64,000 bases of DNA from Mycobacterium lepromatosis (GTDB lineage: Bacteria; Actinomycetota; Actinomycetes; Mycobacteriales; Mycobacteriaceae): positions 2,294,001 to 2,358,000 of the forward strand of contig NZ_CP083405.1 of NCBI RefSeq assembly GCF_000975265.2, written 5' to 3'. This document shows positions 1-12,089 of this stretch, one piece after another. Made by a program: the position numbers and the translations under genes. The notes beneath the pieces were generated by a model that saw only the letters and a list, made by a program, of their open reading frames with translations, did not search any database and was not told the DNA's origin. Position 1 is the stretch's first letter; every line of letters begins with the position of its first letter.

Positions 1-430
1 CTTCGGAACCCACCTTGCTCAGCTACGGGGCCTGCTCAACAAAGTTTGATCCGCGGATTCCACTGGACGACGCACTGCGCTCGGCGTTGTTGGCCTTCAC
101 TACCTTCGACGAGTCCAAGACAGTCCTGCAGCGTCAGCGCATGCGGGTCATCCTGCAAACCGCGGAACTGCAAGCTTACTCGATGACGATGTACGCCGGC
201 TGGCATTAGACGCCCGCTGGTTTCGTCGCCGGCCAGTTGGGCGTCAGGACGACCGACCGAATATCCAAGACGATCGCCAGGACGATGCTGTGGGGTCACG
301 CTATCGGCCTACGAGCACTAGCTTACTGATGAATCGGTGCCGTTACCCGAGGCACTCGCGTGCGTGTTCGACGTGGTCGGCGCCGAGCTAGCAAGACTCA
401 ACTCTGAACCGTACCGGCGACAATACAGAG
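1..430 (+). pseudogene. MftR-like TetR regulator remnant (3' part, window edge)
   Basis: The reading frame at 15-209 has the character of the ligand-binding half of the TetR repressor beside the mycofactocin genes (Rv0691c type): it contains [18 protein letters not shown] and [16 protein letters not shown] stop follows at about 207. The C-terminal coding sense resumes in another frame near 290-420, where SVPLPEALACVFDVVGAELARL can be read. The gene is therefore frameshifted and cut by the window start. The family represses mycofactocin genes. The decayed mycofactocin-type SDR and ferredoxin reductase downstream support the assignment. Identification rests on remembered family sequence. Confidence 0.75.
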
Positions 431-473
431 CGAAGCGATGAAAGTACCTCCCGCTTGCGGGAGGAGAACGACG

Positions 474-1210
474 CACATGAATGCCAAGCACCTGCTGCAC
501 ACGCTGCGATCGCAGGAACGGCTCTGTATAGTTTACTCTCCGATGCATGCCGCATTGCTGGAACTCGTGGCCAACAACGTCGAAAACGGTGGGGGTCTTC
601 GCGACCATCTTGGCTGGACACGAAGCTGCTCCAGCACGCCAAGCGGTGCCGCTTCGGTTGCTCAGCGGGCTGCATCGATTGACGCTGGATAGTTGGGCAA
701 CAGAATTACGTAACTGGTATCATAGCGTCGGCAGCTGCTGAAACGCCGAATCTTCCTTGCCCTATAGCGTTTCACACCGCCATCGACTAGATCTACTCGC
801 AACATGCCACACTGGGTCAACCACCACATACCAACGAGATCGGCCGATCCGCCGTGCTGATCAGTGTGCTGCTGCACCAGGCTGGTCAAGAGGTGCGCTG
901 ACTCGCTTTGCCGGTAAGGCTTTTCGAGGTCGGATCGAGCGCTGGGCTGAATCTGCAAACAGAACCCACTAGCAGGTTAGGTACGGGTCATTGAACATAA
1001 CGGTACAACATCGCGACCCTCGGCATCACCAGCCCCGATGGAAAATGACGGTGTTGTTGAACTACACCTAGCCCGACTAGAGCGCACGGCTGCAACGGCT
1101 GCACAGCGTCATCGCGGTCGGCTAGGAAGATCCCAACGTGGCTTATGTGCCAAATGGCAGTCGAGGCGGCCGCCGGCCTGGTGCACTGGCAGTAACGATC
1201 TGCACACGCT
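474..1210 (+). pseudogene. DUF2332 family protein, frameshifted remnant (Rv0690c position)
   Basis: Three separated stretches in different frames resemble DUF2332 proteins in the expected order. The first is YSPMHAALLELVANNVENGG near 535. The second is LRLLSGLHRLTLDSWATEL near 650. The third is TNEIGRSAVLISVLLHQ near 830, followed by VRLFEVGSSAGLNLQ near 905, the glycine-rich motif typical of the family. No frame is open throughout and several stops interrupt it. The function of DUF2332 is unknown. In M. tuberculosis a protein of this type lies next to the MftR gene, as here. Confidence 0.7.
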
Positions 1211-1214
1211 GCGG

Positions 1215-2016
1215 CTTAGTTACTCCAGCATTTCAAAGATGGGCGTGCCCACAGCGTTGTTGGAACGTACCTTCATGACTTTGCCTAACATCCCGCCGCC
1301 AACAACGCCGATCAGTACCCCGTCGTGTTCGTAATAGACCAAGAATGTGCAGCCATCGTCCTCGACGGGATGGACGATATCGACGGCGTGCGACTCCCAG
1401 GGATATTGGATCTTGACGTCATATTGATCGCTCCAGAAATATGGAACGACCACGGTCGAAGATAGGTCGCGCCCTGGCAACGCAGGCGCAACGACCCGAT
1501 CCTTAAGCAGAGCAGTTGCTCCAATGTTCTACGCGCCCTTAGTGTCTCATTGAATCACGCCAGGAGGCGATGTCACCGAGCACCGTACATTCGGCGTACT
1601 CGTCTTTGACGCCACCGGTATTACGGCGCCGACCGGACTGTCGGTGAGCAGCACCGCGTCGACATGCCGCTGACTAAGCACCTCGGCCTTACCCCTGTCG
1701 CGATGACGAGTTCGTCGTAGCAGGGCACCGTACCGCGACGTCCAGGGCCGCCGTCTGTTGATGGATGTCAAGGCTGTTAGCGGCCGAGCCCAACTGCAGG
1801 GCGATGTCTTTCTCGTCGTACCACTCACGTAGTGTGTAGGGCGACGTCATCGACATCCTTGGAGAGCGGCAGCTGGTTATACGGCAGATACACTTCGTTG
1901 CCGATGATGATGGGACCGGTGTAGTCGGCCCTGCGCAGTTGCTCAGCGGTTCGGGCGGCAGCGGCCCCGTCGACTAGCACACTGCTCTTTTCAGTCATGT
2001 TGCAGTCCATACCCAA
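1215..2016 (-). pseudogene. FAD-dependent ferredoxin reductase remnant (Rv0688-like)
   Basis: The N-terminal part survives at 1825-2016 as AAARTAEQLRRADYTGPIIIGNE followed by LPYNQLPLSKD. This is the FAD-binding start of a ferredoxin or rubredoxin reductase, where the usual family text is PYERPPLSK. The C-terminal domain survives at 1220-1480 as VVPYFWSDQYDVKIQYPW and VYYEHDGVLIGVVGG. The middle, including the NAD site, is short and full of stops, so most of the central domain has been deleted or scrambled. In M. tuberculosis this reductase sits between an SDR and the MftR gene, which is the order seen here. Confidence 0.8.
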
Positions 2017-2149
2017 TCGCCGGTCAATATTTCAAGGCACTTTTGTCGACCGGAATCTGCGTGCTCGACACTGCGGTTAACCCGTCTCCAGCAAACTATA
2101 GAACAATCTAGGATGTTAGCCTAGATCCTTGTACTGCAAAGTAATTTGC

Positions 2150-2815
<666 letters not shown>

Positions 2816-2989
2816 CGTGCATTGGATCCAGCCTGCACCACCACGTCACCCACCTCGCCAATCCTTTCGCTGCCCCTCCGCCGACTGACCGGCTAACAAC
2901 AAAACTGCAACCTGTTATAGGTTGTCCTGCTTCGTAAGAATTCAGAGATAATCTGTATCCGGCTGGTGCTGTATTCCTGCTTCGGTCAA

Positions 2990-3740
2990 CGTGCCGCTGG
3001 CGCAGAGCTTTTCGAGCTCCTACAGCCGCTGCACGATCGGCGGTTACGGCGGCGAGACAACCCGGTATCAGTTGTGCAGCCGATGCTTGCTGTTCAGTCG
3101 CCCGATGTACCACCACCTGGATCTGCTGATCCCAATCCCAGAAATGACCGTATGTCAACCATTCGGTGGAGCGGAACATTGTTAGCCTTGAGGATCTGTA
3201 GGATCTACAGCAACGGGCCAGCTTGCCCGGTTCAAGCCGTAGGTTTGGTTGTTTTCGACCACGGTGAAGAATTGCACGGGCACCAGCACGTTGACTACGT
3301 GCTTCCACTCACCGTTGATTCGGTATTCCTATGTGGTCGGGTTAACCAGACGACGAGCTTACGTGCAGTAAGGCTACCCAGCCGGACAACGCTGGCGGAT
3401 AACCAAGTCTTTGACTATGTAAACGGCAAAACCCAGATCCGGACATTGCAAGTTTACCTTCACCACGGGTTGCTCATTTATACGAGCACCCTTCTCGGTG
3501 AGCTCGGTAATTTAGGTGAACGCCAGCACCCCGTGCTGCTCAACTTCCGCGGTTTTGTCGGCGGACTTAGCCCCGTAGTTGGTCAACGCCAGCGCGACCA
3601 GCACGTAAACGACGGTGATTAGTAGGCCAACATAGAACATCTATTGCAGCAGGATACCCAATCCCAGAACGAAGTAGACGACCAGACAGAAAGATCGGCC
3701 CGACTAGGCCACCTCACAGCAAAACCAATAACTGTGTCTT
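2990..3740 (-). pseudogene. membrane protein remnant downstream of tuf (Rv0686 position)
   Basis: The minus strand from about 3710 reads LVVYFVLGLGILLQ, a stop, then MFYVGLLITVVYVLVALALTNYGAK, i.e. two hydrophobic segments. A soluble part follows with ADKTAEVEQHGVLAF, stop, TELTEKGARINEQPVVKVNLQC, then further text with at least four in-frame stops down to about 3000. The two membrane spans followed by an extracytoplasmic domain suggest a small exported or membrane protein. I cannot name a family. The position directly after tuf matches Rv0686 in M. tuberculosis. Confidence 0.6.
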
Positions 3741-3836
3741 CAAACAACGTAATAACATCTGCCTTCCCTCACCTTCGCAGGTAAGTTCGTGTTAGATTTG
3801 CGCCTGCAAAACTACCACGGGCCGCATAAACGCAAA

Positions 3837-3875
3837 CGAAACGGCGCCCATCCGTTTGGTATGTGCGCCGTTTCG
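3837..3875 (-). terminator. str operon terminator after tuf
   Basis: An 11-bp perfect inverted repeat (CGAAACGGCGC at 3837-3847 and its complement at 3865-3875) encloses a 17-nt loop. It lies 42 bases past the tuf stop codon. There is no U-run, which is common for mycobacterial terminators. It marks the end of the rpsL-rpsG-fusA-tuf transcript. Confidence 0.75.
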
Positions 3876-3916
3876 CAAATGTGGATCGGGTGGCCACCTG
3901 GGTCCGTTGATACAGT

Positions 3917-5107
3917 TTACTTGATGATCTTGACGACCCGGCCGGCACCAACAGTACGGCCACCTTCGCGGATCGCGAAGCGCAAACCCTCGTCCATGGC
4001 GACGGGCTGAATCAACTTCACTGAGATGTTGGTGCTGTCACCGGGCATAACCATCTCGGTGCCCTCTGGCAACGTCACCACACCGGTCACATCAGTGGTA
4101 CGGAAATAGAACTGCGGACGGTAGTTGTTGAAGAACGGTGTGTGCCGGCCACCTTCGTCCTTAGATAGGATGTAGACCTGGCCTTCAAACTCGGTATGCG
4201 GTGTGGTGGTGCCGGGTTTGATGACGACCTGGCCGCGCTCGACATCCTCGCGCTTGATGCCACGCAACAACAGACCAACGTTGTCACCGGCCTGACCTTG
4301 GTCGAGCAGCTTACGAAACATCTCCACACCAGTGACGGTGGTCTTGGTAGTCGTCTGACGAATGCCGACGATCTCGACTTCCTCGTTCACGTTGACCACG
4401 CCGCGCTCCACCCGACCGGTGACCACAGTGCCACGACCGGTGATGGTGAAGACGTCCTCAACGGGCATCAGGAACGGCTTGTCAGTCTCACGGACTGGGG
4501 CCGGGATCGAATCGTCGACAGCGTCCATCAACTGTGCGACAGACTCGACCCACTTGGCGTCACCCTCGAGCGCCTTCAATGCCGAGACGCGCACGACTGG
4601 GGCGTCCTCGTCGAACTCCTGGGCGGCCAGCAACTCACGGACTTCCATCTCAACCAGCTCGAGCAGTTCCTCGTCGTCCACGGCGTCGGACTTGTTCAGT
4701 GCGACCAGGATGTAAGGCACACCCACCTGACGGGCGAGCAGGACGTGCTCGCGAGTCTGCGGCATCGGGCCGTCGGTAGCGGCGACCACCAGGATCGCAC
4801 CGTCCATCTGGGCCGCACCGGTGATCATGTTCTTGATGTAGTCGGCGTGCCCCGGAGCGTCGACGTGAGCATAGTGACGCTTCTCGGTCTGGTACTCCAC
4901 GTGGGAAATGTTGATGGTGATACCGCGCTGACGCTCCTCGGGCGCGTTGTCGATCTGGTCAAAGGCACGCGACTCATTCAGGTTGGGGAACTTGTCATGC
5001 AAGACCTTGGTAATAGCCGCGGTCAAGGTGGTCTTGCCGTGGTCAACGTGACCGATGGTCCCGATGTTGACGTGCGGCTTCGTCCGCTCGAACTTCGCCT
5101 TCGCCAC
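3917..5107 (-). CDS. tuf: elongation factor Tu
   Basis: 396 residues, full length for bacterial EF-Tu, with a GTG start. It carries aminoacyl-tRNA as the EF-Tu-GTP complex to the ribosomal A site in the cytoplasm. The GTPase domain shows GHVDHGKT (P-loop, about residues 19-26), the switch II motif DAPGHADY (about 81-88) and the guanine-specifying NKSD (about 136-139). The usual Cys is Ala in the DCPGH motif and Ser in the NKCD motif. Two beta-barrel domains follow, ending VGAGRVVKI. It is the last gene of the str operon, 115 bp after fusA, and is followed by a strong hairpin terminator. No second tuf copy is seen in this window. Confidence 0.99.
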   Translation of the reverse strand: MAKAKFERTKPHVNIGTIGHVDHGKTTLTAAITKVLHDKFPNLNESRAFDQIDNAPEERQRGITINISHVEYQTEKRHYAHVDAPGHADYIKNMITGAAQMDGAILVVAATDGPMPQTREHVLLARQVGVPYILVALNKSDAVDDEELLELVEMEVRELLAAQEFDEDAPVVRVSALKALEGDAKWVESVAQLMDAVDDSIPAPVRETDKPFLMPVEDVFTITGRGTVVTGRVERGVVNVNEEVEIVGIRQTTTKTTVTGVEMFRKLLDQGQAGDNVGLLLRGIKREDVERGQVVIKPGTTTPHTEFEGQVYILSKDEGGRHTPFFNNYRPQFYFRTTDVTGVVTLPEGTEMVMPGDSTNISVKLIQPVAMDEGLRFAIREGGRTVGAGRVVKIIK

Positions 5108-5167
5108 TTCTGTGTCCTCCTGGACTTATTGGTGCTTGTAATAAAGCAGTGTTAGTAATTTCAGTTA

Positions 5168-5189
5168 TGACGCGGTAGTGACCGCGTCA
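5168..5189 (-). promoter_or_regulatory. hairpin in the fusA-tuf intergenic spacer
   Basis: A 9-bp perfect stem (TGACGCGGT and its complement) with a 4-nt loop lies between the fusA stop and the tuf start, about 60 bases before tuf. The spacer of 115 bp is long for this operon. The hairpin could be an mRNA processing or stabilising element, or a partial terminator that sets the fusA:tuf ratio. The role is inferred only from position. Confidence 0.4.
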
Positions 5190-5222
5190 GCATACTCGTA
5201 GGCTTTTCCGATCACTCGGCTC

Positions 5223-7328
5223 CTACTCGCCCGTTACCTTCGCGATGATCTCCTTCGACACGTTCACCGGCACTTCGGAGTACGAGTTGAACACCATGGA
5301 GTAGTTAGCCCGGCCTTGCGTCTTGGATCGTAGGTCTCCTACGTAGCCGAACATCTCCGACAACGGGACGTGCGCCCTCACGACACGTGTGCCGGCGCGC
5401 TCCTTCATTGCCTGAATCTGGCCGCGTCGGGAGTTCAGGTCGCCGATCACGTCACCCATGTAGTCCTCGGGCGTGGTGACCTCAACAGCCATTATCGGTT
5501 CCAAAATCACCGGCTGTGCTTGCGCAGCAGCCTTTTTCAGCACCTGAGAACCAGCGATCTTGAACGCCATTTCCGACGAATCGACGTCGTGGTAAGCACC
5601 ATCGAGTAAGGTGACTTTCAAGTTCACCAGCGGGTAGCCGGCCAGCACGCCGTACTGCATGGCATCTTGCGCACCGGCGTCCACGGAAGGGATGTACTCG
5701 CGCGGGATGCGGCCACCAGTAACCTTACTCTCGAACTCGTAAGTCGCACCGTTCTCGCCGCTAAACGGCTCAAGTTTGATTACGACCTTGGCGAACTGGC
5801 CCGAACCACCAGTCTGCTTCTTGTGAGTGTACTCAACAGTCTCCACGACCTGGCGGATGGTCTCTTTGTACGCCACCTGTGGCTTTCCGACATTGGCCTC
5901 AACCTTAAACTCACGGCGCATCCGGTCGACCAGGATGTCCAGATGCAACTCGCCCATCCCGCCGATCACGGTCTGACCGGTTTCGGAATCCAGGTGCACC
6001 CTGAAGGTCGGGTCCTCTTCGGCGAGCTTCTGGATCGACAGACTGAGCTTCTCCTGGTCACTCTTGGTTTTCGGCTCGATGGCCACCTCGATCACCGGGT
6101 CGGGGAAAGTCATCGACTCGAGCACGATCTGGTTATTCGGGTCGGCCAGCGTGTCGCCGGTGGTGGTGTCCTTGAGGCCGATCACCGCGTAGATGTGACC
6201 GGCTGACGCGGTCTCCACCGGGTTTTCCTTGTTGGAATGCATCTGGAACAACTTGCCCAGACGCTCCTTCTTACCTTTGGTCGCGTTAATGACCTGACTG
6301 CCGGCATCAACCTTGCCGGAGTACACCCGGACGTAGGTGAGCTTGCCGAAGAAGGGATGTGTCGCCACCTTGAACGCCAGCGCCGATAACGGTTCGTCGA
6401 TCGACGGCTTGCGGCCGATTTCCTCGTCCTCTTTGCCCGGTACGTGGCCGATGGCCGCCGGCACGTCCAGCGGCGAGGGCAGGTAGTCGATGACGGCATC
6501 AAGCATCGGCTGGACACCTTTGTTCTTGAACGCGCTACCGCACAGCACCGGGTATGCTTCCGAACTGACGGTCAACTTGCGGATCGCACCCTTAATCTCA
6601 GCGACCGTGAGCTCTTCGCTGCCGAAGTATTTTTCCAGCAACACCTCGTCGGTTTCCGCGACGGTCTCGACTAACTTGGTACGGTACTCCTCGGCCTTCT
6701 CCTGCAAATCCGGTGGTATATCAACAACGTCGTACTTCTCACCGAGCTTGGTCTCAGCACTCCACACCTTGGCCTTCATCTCAACCAAGTCGACGACACC
6801 TTCGAAGTCACCCTCAGAGCCGACAGGTAACTGGATGGGAATGACGTTAGCGCCCAACCGCTCCTGCATAGTGCGAACCGAGAAGTAGAAATCAGCGCCG
6901 ATCTTGTCCATCTTGTTGACGAAGCAGATACGCGGGACGGCATACTTATCGGCCTGTCGCCAGACCTGCTCGGACTGCGGCTCGACGCCTTCTTTCCCGT
7001 CGAAAACCGCCACGGCACCATCAAGAACACGGAGCGATCGCTCAACTTCCACAGTAAAATCAACGTGACCAGGCGTGTCAATAATGTTGATCTGGTTATC
7101 ATTCCAGAAGCAGGTAGTGGCCGCGGAGGTGATGGTGATCCCACGTTCTTGTTCCTGCTCCATCCAGTCCATGGTTGCGGCACCGTCGTGTACCTCACCA
7201 ATCTTGTAGCTGATACCGGTGTAGTAGAGGATGCGCTCTGTCGTCGTCGTCTTGCCGGCGTCGATGTGCGCCATGATGCCGATGTTGCGGACCTTAGTGA
7301 GGTCGGTCAGCACGTCCTTCTGCGCCAC
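5223..7328 (-). CDS. fusA: elongation factor G
   Basis: 701 residues, normal for bacterial EF-G, with a GTG start. The translational GTPase drives tRNA-mRNA translocation and, with RRF, ribosome recycling. The N-terminal GTPase domain has [19 protein letters not shown] (P-loop), the switch II motif DTPGHVDF and NKMDK. Downstream domains are continuous, with the [16 protein letters not shown] segment in domain III and [15 protein letters not shown] in domain IV. It sits between rpsG (92 bp upstream) and tuf in the conserved str operon. No frameshift or internal stop is present. Confidence 0.99.
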   Translation of the reverse strand: MAQKDVLTDLTKVRNIGIMAHIDAGKTTTTERILYYTGISYKIGEVHDGAATMDWMEQEQERGITITSAATTCFWNDNQINIIDTPGHVDFTVEVERSLRVLDGAVAVFDGKEGVEPQSEQVWRQADKYAVPRICFVNKMDKIGADFYFSVRTMQERLGANVIPIQLPVGSEGDFEGVVDLVEMKAKVWSAETKLGEKYDVVDIPPDLQEKAEEYRTKLVETVAETDEVLLEKYFGSEELTVAEIKGAIRKLTVSSEAYPVLCGSAFKNKGVQPMLDAVIDYLPSPLDVPAAIGHVPGKEDEEIGRKPSIDEPLSALAFKVATHPFFGKLTYVRVYSGKVDAGSQVINATKGKKERLGKLFQMHSNKENPVETASAGHIYAVIGLKDTTTGDTLADPNNQIVLESMTFPDPVIEVAIEPKTKSDQEKLSLSIQKLAEEDPTFRVHLDSETGQTVIGGMGELHLDILVDRMRREFKVEANVGKPQVAYKETIRQVVETVEYTHKKQTGGSGQFAKVVIKLEPFSGENGATYEFESKVTGGRIPREYIPSVDAGAQDAMQYGVLAGYPLVNLKVTLLDGAYHDVDSSEMAFKIAGSQVLKKAAAQAQPVILEPIMAVEVTTPEDYMGDVIGDLNSRRGQIQAMKERAGTRVVRAHVPLSEMFGYVGDLRSKTQGRANYSMVFNSYSEVPVNVSKEIIAKVTGE

Positions 7329-7420
7329 AAAAGTCTTCCCACTCTTTCGGTTGCTTGGCTAGCTATCAGTCTGCGTTGCTGGCTCCTCGCTGATGTTGCT
7401 ACCTCCGGTGGCATCAGCCT

Positions 7421-7891
7421 CTACCAACGATAGTGCGCAAACGCACGGTTAGCCTCGGCCATCTTGTGGGTATCCTCGCGCCGCTTCACGGAGGCTCCGA
7501 GGCCATTGCTAGCATCCAAGATCTCGTTTGCCAACCGCTCAATCATGGTCTTCTCCCGACGCTGCCGTGAGAAGCCGACGAGCCAACGCAGCGCCAGCGT
7601 GGTCGATCGGTCTGGCCGAACCTCGACAGGCACCTGATAAGTCGCACCGCCGACACGGCGGCTACGCACCTCGAGGGCCGGCTTAACGTTGTCGAGAGCA
7701 CGCTTAAGCGTGATGACAGGATCGGTGCCGGTCTTTTCGCGGGCGTGCTCAAGCGCGCCATAAACAATGTGTTCAGCCAGCGATTTCTTCCCCTTCAGCA
7801 GAATTTTGTTCACCAGCTGGGTGACCAACTGCGACCCGTAGACAGGGTCATTGACCAACGGACGCTTAGGCACGGGCCCTTTGCGTGGCAT
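7421..7891 (-). CDS. rpsG: 30S ribosomal protein S7
   Basis: 156 residues, the usual length. S7 is a primary assembly protein of the small-subunit head and contacts the 3' major domain of 16S rRNA and the E-site tRNA. The start [10 protein letters not shown] and the basic stretch [21 protein letters not shown] are characteristic. Its ATG overlaps the rpsL stop by one base (TGATG), so the two genes are almost certainly translationally coupled. In other bacteria S7 represses its own operon; no operator could be identified here. Confidence 0.99.
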   Translation of the reverse strand: MPRKGPVPKRPLVNDPVYGSQLVTQLVNKILLKGKKSLAEHIVYGALEHAREKTGTDPVITLKRALDNVKPALEVRSRRVGGATYQVPVEVRPDRSTTLALRWLVGFSRQRREKTMIERLANEILDASNGLGASVKRREDTHKMAEANRAFAHYRW

Positions 7892-8265
7892 CAGCTCTTC
7901 TCCTTCTTGGCGCCATAGCGGCTACGAGCCTGTTTCCGGTTCTTGACACCCTGGGTGTCGAGCGAACCGCGAATGATCTTGTAGCGCACACCAGGCAGAT
8001 CTTTCACCCGACCACCACGCACCAGCACCATGGAATGTTCCTGCAAGTTGTGGCCCTCGCCTGGGATGTACGCTGTGACCTCAACCTGGCTCGTCAGCTT
8101 CACGCGGGCAACCTTGCGAAGCGCCGAGTTCGGTTTCTTTGGGGTGGAAGTGTACACACGGGTGCAAACACCGCGACGCTGCGGGTTGCCCTTCAGAGCC
8201 GCAGTCTTGACCTTGCCAATCTTATCCCGGCGACCCTTGCGTACCAGCTGCTGAATGGTGGGCAT
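7891..8265 (-). CDS. rpsL: 30S ribosomal protein S12
   Basis: 124 residues, full length, ATG start. S12 sits at the decoding centre and controls accuracy. The two segments where streptomycin resistance changes arise are unchanged: [11 protein letters not shown] with Lys43 and [12 protein letters not shown] with Lys88, so this copy encodes the streptomycin-sensitive form. It is the first gene of the str operon and overlaps rpsG by one base. The roughly 200 bp upstream should hold the operon promoter, but I see no consensus convincing enough to mark. Confidence 0.99.
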   Translation of the reverse strand: MPTIQQLVRKGRRDKIGKVKTAALKGNPQRRGVCTRVYTSTPKKPNSALRKVARVKLTSQVEVTAYIPGEGHNLQEHSMVLVRGGRVKDLPGVRYKIIRGSLDTQGVKNRKQARSRYGAKKEKS

Positions 8266-8479
8266 CTATCGGCTCTCCAATGTTGTGTTCGTTGCCAAGT
8301 GTGGCGTTGTGCAGTTACGCCCTACCTCAGTACCCTGCGACTGGGCATGTCGCATGTGCTCGCCCCCGTACCTAAAATCCGTTTAAATCCGTTGCATCCT
8401 GGACATGCGAATTAGGCCGGCATCACACCATGATAGAACATCAGGCGCCGTAAGCCGCCAGGAACTAGCCACAATACCC

Positions 8480-9030
8480 GCCCCTGCTCGGGCAGGTCAA
8501 AGCGAGCCAATGAGGCATCCGAAATGCTCGCTGAGGCCGACAGCTTGCTTTAAGACCAGCCTGGGCTCATGCCATCCAACCACTGCAAAAGCACCCACCA
8601 CAGCAAACGAAAAAGCCAGAATCGGCCGATACCACGACCGCACTTTAAAGCTATGTAACTACAGCATAACCACTTGGGTGTGCACCGGCTCAATGAGGTA
8701 GGCCACCAGCGACATCTCGAGGACCGCAAGTGTAACCCTACCGCGGCACTCCAACCTGCATGCCGATACTGCTCCCGAGGCCAAGATGGCGGCGACCGCC
8801 ACTAAATAACCACCCTTTAACCACCCTTGACCGCTAGCGGCGTGCCGAAACATGCCAATCACAAACACTACCCGGAAAGTTGGACCATCTAGCAAATCCA
8901 GGACGCAGGCCAGCAGCCGAGGGAGTGCAGTCGGCGACACAGGCACCGACGCTCGAAAATGCGTCAGTAAACCCACCACAATGAAATCCCAGGCAACTAG
9001 TAATGTTAGCAGACGAACAACGCTTTGGAC
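8480..9030 (-). pseudogene. unidentified integral membrane protein remnant
   Basis: Minus-strand text contains several hydrophobic segments in succession: LLTLLVAWDFIVVGLLTHF near 9010-8950, TFRVVFVIGMF near 8870, GYLVAVAAILASGAV near 8800, then, after a stop at about 8659, ILAFSFAVVGAFAVVGWHE near 8620-8570. The regular spacing of possible membrane spans suggests a decayed four- to five-span protein. I do not recognise the family. In M. tuberculosis the TetR gene lies close upstream of rpsL, so this and the following 1.5 kb look additional or rearranged. Confidence 0.35.
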
Positions 9031-9059
9031 GTGCTGGACGATCGAGCTTTCTGCAACAG

Positions 9060-10500
9060 AATTAACCCCTTAGTGCAGATACAGGAGCGAAGCCGTACAA
9101 CCTCGTCAACAGGCCTACAGTTAGAGCGCTACTCGCTATCAGGGCGCCAAACGCCAGGATCCAAAGTTACGCATGGGCCGCTTCCGCGAAATCAACAGCA
9201 ACGCCACTATGCACCGGATCAGCGGCCACGAAAAGCGCCAGAACACACTCTGGTATACCATCAGCAAGACCGCCTTAAACTGCCAGTGAGCCTGCTCATC
9301 TTGAATAAGCGGTATCATTCACCACTTCGTGCCCCCTGCTGCTAGGCACAAACGCTATAGCGTCATACATAAAACCACCGTTTCAATCATCGCAACAACC
9401 TCTAATTCGGGAAGTGATCAGCAACGTAATCGATTACCCCACAAATTTAGGGTACTCGATTAATCGCGCGCACGAACACAAAACCTGCATATAAAAACTG
9501 CTTTTTGCAAAGCCACCAGGTTCAGATTAGTAACACCAAGCCGCTGCGGACTGCGCACCGCATCAACCCAATGAGTAATGCCGGTGCTTAGCAAATGCGC
9601 ATCAAAGCTGGCAAACAACAGTCAGAACACCGCGGCATCTCATTTTTGACGAAGCAGTACATCCGATAGGTAAAGTATCCTGGTTTCCAGCGCATGACGA
9701 GCGATCGAGACCCACCTAGGGGCTAAGATCACAGACTATAAAGCGTTGCAGTCACGCTGATATACTAGATATCAGTCATGACCATCCACTGTTAAGAATT
9801 TTTCTCCTGCCCCACGCCTAGCCTCGGTGCTAAAGTATCCCTGTACAACGCAATTCTTACTGGGTTGTCAGCCAACATCACCTCACCATACGATAACACC
9901 GTTGTGGGGCTAGAAGTCGGCATATAGGAAATATATTTACCGACCGCAGCACGCGTGCCACTTCGGCAAGAAAGCACGGAAAACCGAAAATAATAAAGAT
10001 AATTAAGTCGAGGATTCGACGTTTACTAAGGCACCAGAAAAATTGGTCGGGGAAGGGTAGTTTTTTGGACGTCACCTCGCACAAAATCTAGGCCAAGCAA
10101 ATTATACTTTTTGACCAAAGGAAACACCGGTCGAGCTCAAAACCATTACGATATATGACACCGGGTGCAAAGTGAGCATCAGGTATAGAGGCTCCGCCGC
10201 CGGGAAAGTACCGTGGGCCGATTCCAGGATCCCGTTTGACACTGACATCCGCCTGATTAGCCGTGCGCGATGGTAAAGCTGGATCAATCCCTATTAGGCT
10301 TGTCGGAGGCAGCCAACTGCAAAGACATTGGCTTCTTCCTCGTAGCCAAAGTTAAGGAATACATCGTCTGTGGGTGAGGCCGAGATAAGCCCATTCGGCT
10401 TCCGGTTGACCAGCTTCCAATAACGTGAGCTTGCGGCACACGGTCTTTTAAGTGATATACTAGGAATATTGCAAACGCGAAGGGTACTCAGGCCCGCTTC
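9060..10500. other. gene-free stretch, no recognisable remnant
   Basis: No open frame longer than about 106 codons exists here and none looks protein-like on either strand. The DNA is visibly richer in A and T than the flanking operons, especially from 9350 to 10150. It may be strongly decayed coding DNA or acquired sequence. I found no tRNA, repeat unit or transposase motif. Confidence 0.4.
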
Positions 10501-10504
10501 CACT

Positions 10505-11170
10505 ATTCTTAGATCAGCTTATCACCGGCGAGCATGGTACTCCGCTCCAGGCCAATCGCAAGACGCAATACCATGTTGGAGAACACCGTATCCGGATCGA
10601 CATCGTCCATGACGCCAGTCAGTTCTAAAAGCACGAATCTCTGCAGTACTGAACGGAATTCAAGCGCTGCGTAGAAAACTTCCTCACCGTTAAGGCCCCT
10701 AGGAAGACAACACCACAATCACCGGTGTGACTGCACCCCCTAGCCGTAGCAGCATACCTGGGATCATCCCTGCCCAGCAACATGCGAGTGAACACCAAAA
10801 TACCAATAATCGGAGGGACATACCTGCGGTAGGTTCGGGCCATAACCAGAACCGCGTCATCGTGAGAACGACCCATGCCGACCTGGTGCAACATCGTGAT
10901 GATGTCGTCGACGACTCGACTCCGCACGGAGCGTACAAGTCTTCCAGGCTGTTGACGTAAATTATACAGCGGCGGCCTCTTAGTGCCCAGCGAAGTCGCC
11001 AGCGCATTGATGGTCAGCGAGTGCCAACCCCCCCTCCCGGTCCAGTAAGGTCAATGCACCATCGATGATGCCGGCGCGGCTTAGCTTGACCGGGCGAGCC
11101 ATGGATTTCTCTGCTTTCGCCGTGCGCTGGCGTCCACCCGCTGCCTGGGGTTCCGGCTGAGCCGACATGG
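10505..11170 (-). pseudogene. TetR family regulator remnant (Rv0681-like)
   Basis: The DNA-binding start reads MARPVKLSRAGIIDGALTLLDREGG at 11102-11030. The helix-turn-helix is broken by a frameshift and a short loss, then YVNSLEDL, RSRVVDDIITMLHQVGMGRS, RMLLGRDDP and FVLLELTGVMDDVDPDTVFSNM follow in changing frames down to about 10510. These match the single TetR regulator that precedes rpsL in M. tuberculosis. Ligand and targets are unknown. At least three frame changes make it non-functional. Confidence 0.75.
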
Positions 11171-11349
11171 AGGTAGCCCTCCGATTGCGATGACAAGGTT
11201 GGTTCACCGCCGTTTTTCGGTGCACGGTGGGTTCAACTAACGACCCTAGGTAACCAATTCAGGAAGGAACTGCAACCGGCGTAGAGCGGCGGCGCCGTGC
11301 CGTCCGAACGAACAAATGCACGTAAGCTCAGTCCAGCAGACACCTGCCA

Positions 11350-11919
11350 CAACGAAGAGACTCACCGTGAATTTGACAACTGTCGCCGGATCGCTGGCTA
11401 CCTGCGTAATGACCGGTGACGACTACCCCTGCTGCTCCACCATCAAGTACCAAACGCGTACGCCGAAAACGGCGATACCCAATGTTACCGGGGAAAGCAC
11501 TCTGGCCAGCTGCAACTGACGGCCACTCCCCGGCTGGCTCGTCGACGAAAATCGCGAACAGCACGACAACCACAACGAGCGTCGGAGCCCCACCGACGGC
11601 AGGGATAACCGACGAACCCGCCACTTCTTCAGTCAAGATCAGAAACACAATGCACTACGGATCTTTTGGAACCACGGCAACCCTCAACTGCGGCGATGAC
11701 AAATCATTGAACTTGGCCGGCTCGAGCAACACGCTGACCGGCAACGGCGTTTGTGCAACGGTAACGATCATCGGTGGCAAAAGAACGAGATCACCTTCGA
11801 CAAGATCAACCAAAAACCCAAGCTTGCTGGGCCTCGACAACACCGATCTCGATAAAAAACGGCGACCCGAAGGTAAACAACATCGGCTCAGACAACGCCA
11901 TCAACAAAGGGTAGGATAA
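11350..11919 (+). pseudogene. DUF3060 Thr-rich exported protein remnant (Rv0679c/Rv0680c-like)
   Basis: The frame from 11416 has a threonine- and serine-rich N-terminal part followed by GTTATLNCGDDKSLNLAGSS and NTLTGNGVCATVTIIGG. These are the repeats of the DUF3060 fold found in mycobacterial lipoproteins and exported proteins. A frameshift near 11780 moves the C-terminal text (NEITFDKINQK, NGDPKVNNIGSDNAINKG) into other frames, ending at about 11910. The N-terminal signal region is not intact. The next M. tuberculosis neighbours, the Rv0678 regulator and mmpS5-mmpL5, have left no trace in the 170 bp that follow. Confidence 0.65.
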
Positions 11920-12089
11920 CCCTCTAACTCACCTCAGGACCCACTCGGGCCGTCATGGCGGCCCGCCCACGGCAAACATCAGGCACCTTTTCGACGACCT
12001 CCGTGGCGATGCACAAGATACTGGCAAATGCGAAGTCAAACGCCGCCCATCTGCGGCATCCCCCTCTAATGTAGCGCCGACAACCGATC

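Noticed and set aside
2966..3622. 218-codon plus-strand open frame
   Set aside because: The opposite strand shows two membrane spans and coding sense of a decayed gene downstream of tuf. The plus frame has no family features.
4196..5155. 319-codon open frame antisense to tuf
   Set aside because: It lies wholly opposite EF-Tu, mirrors its codon bias, and has no independent protein character.
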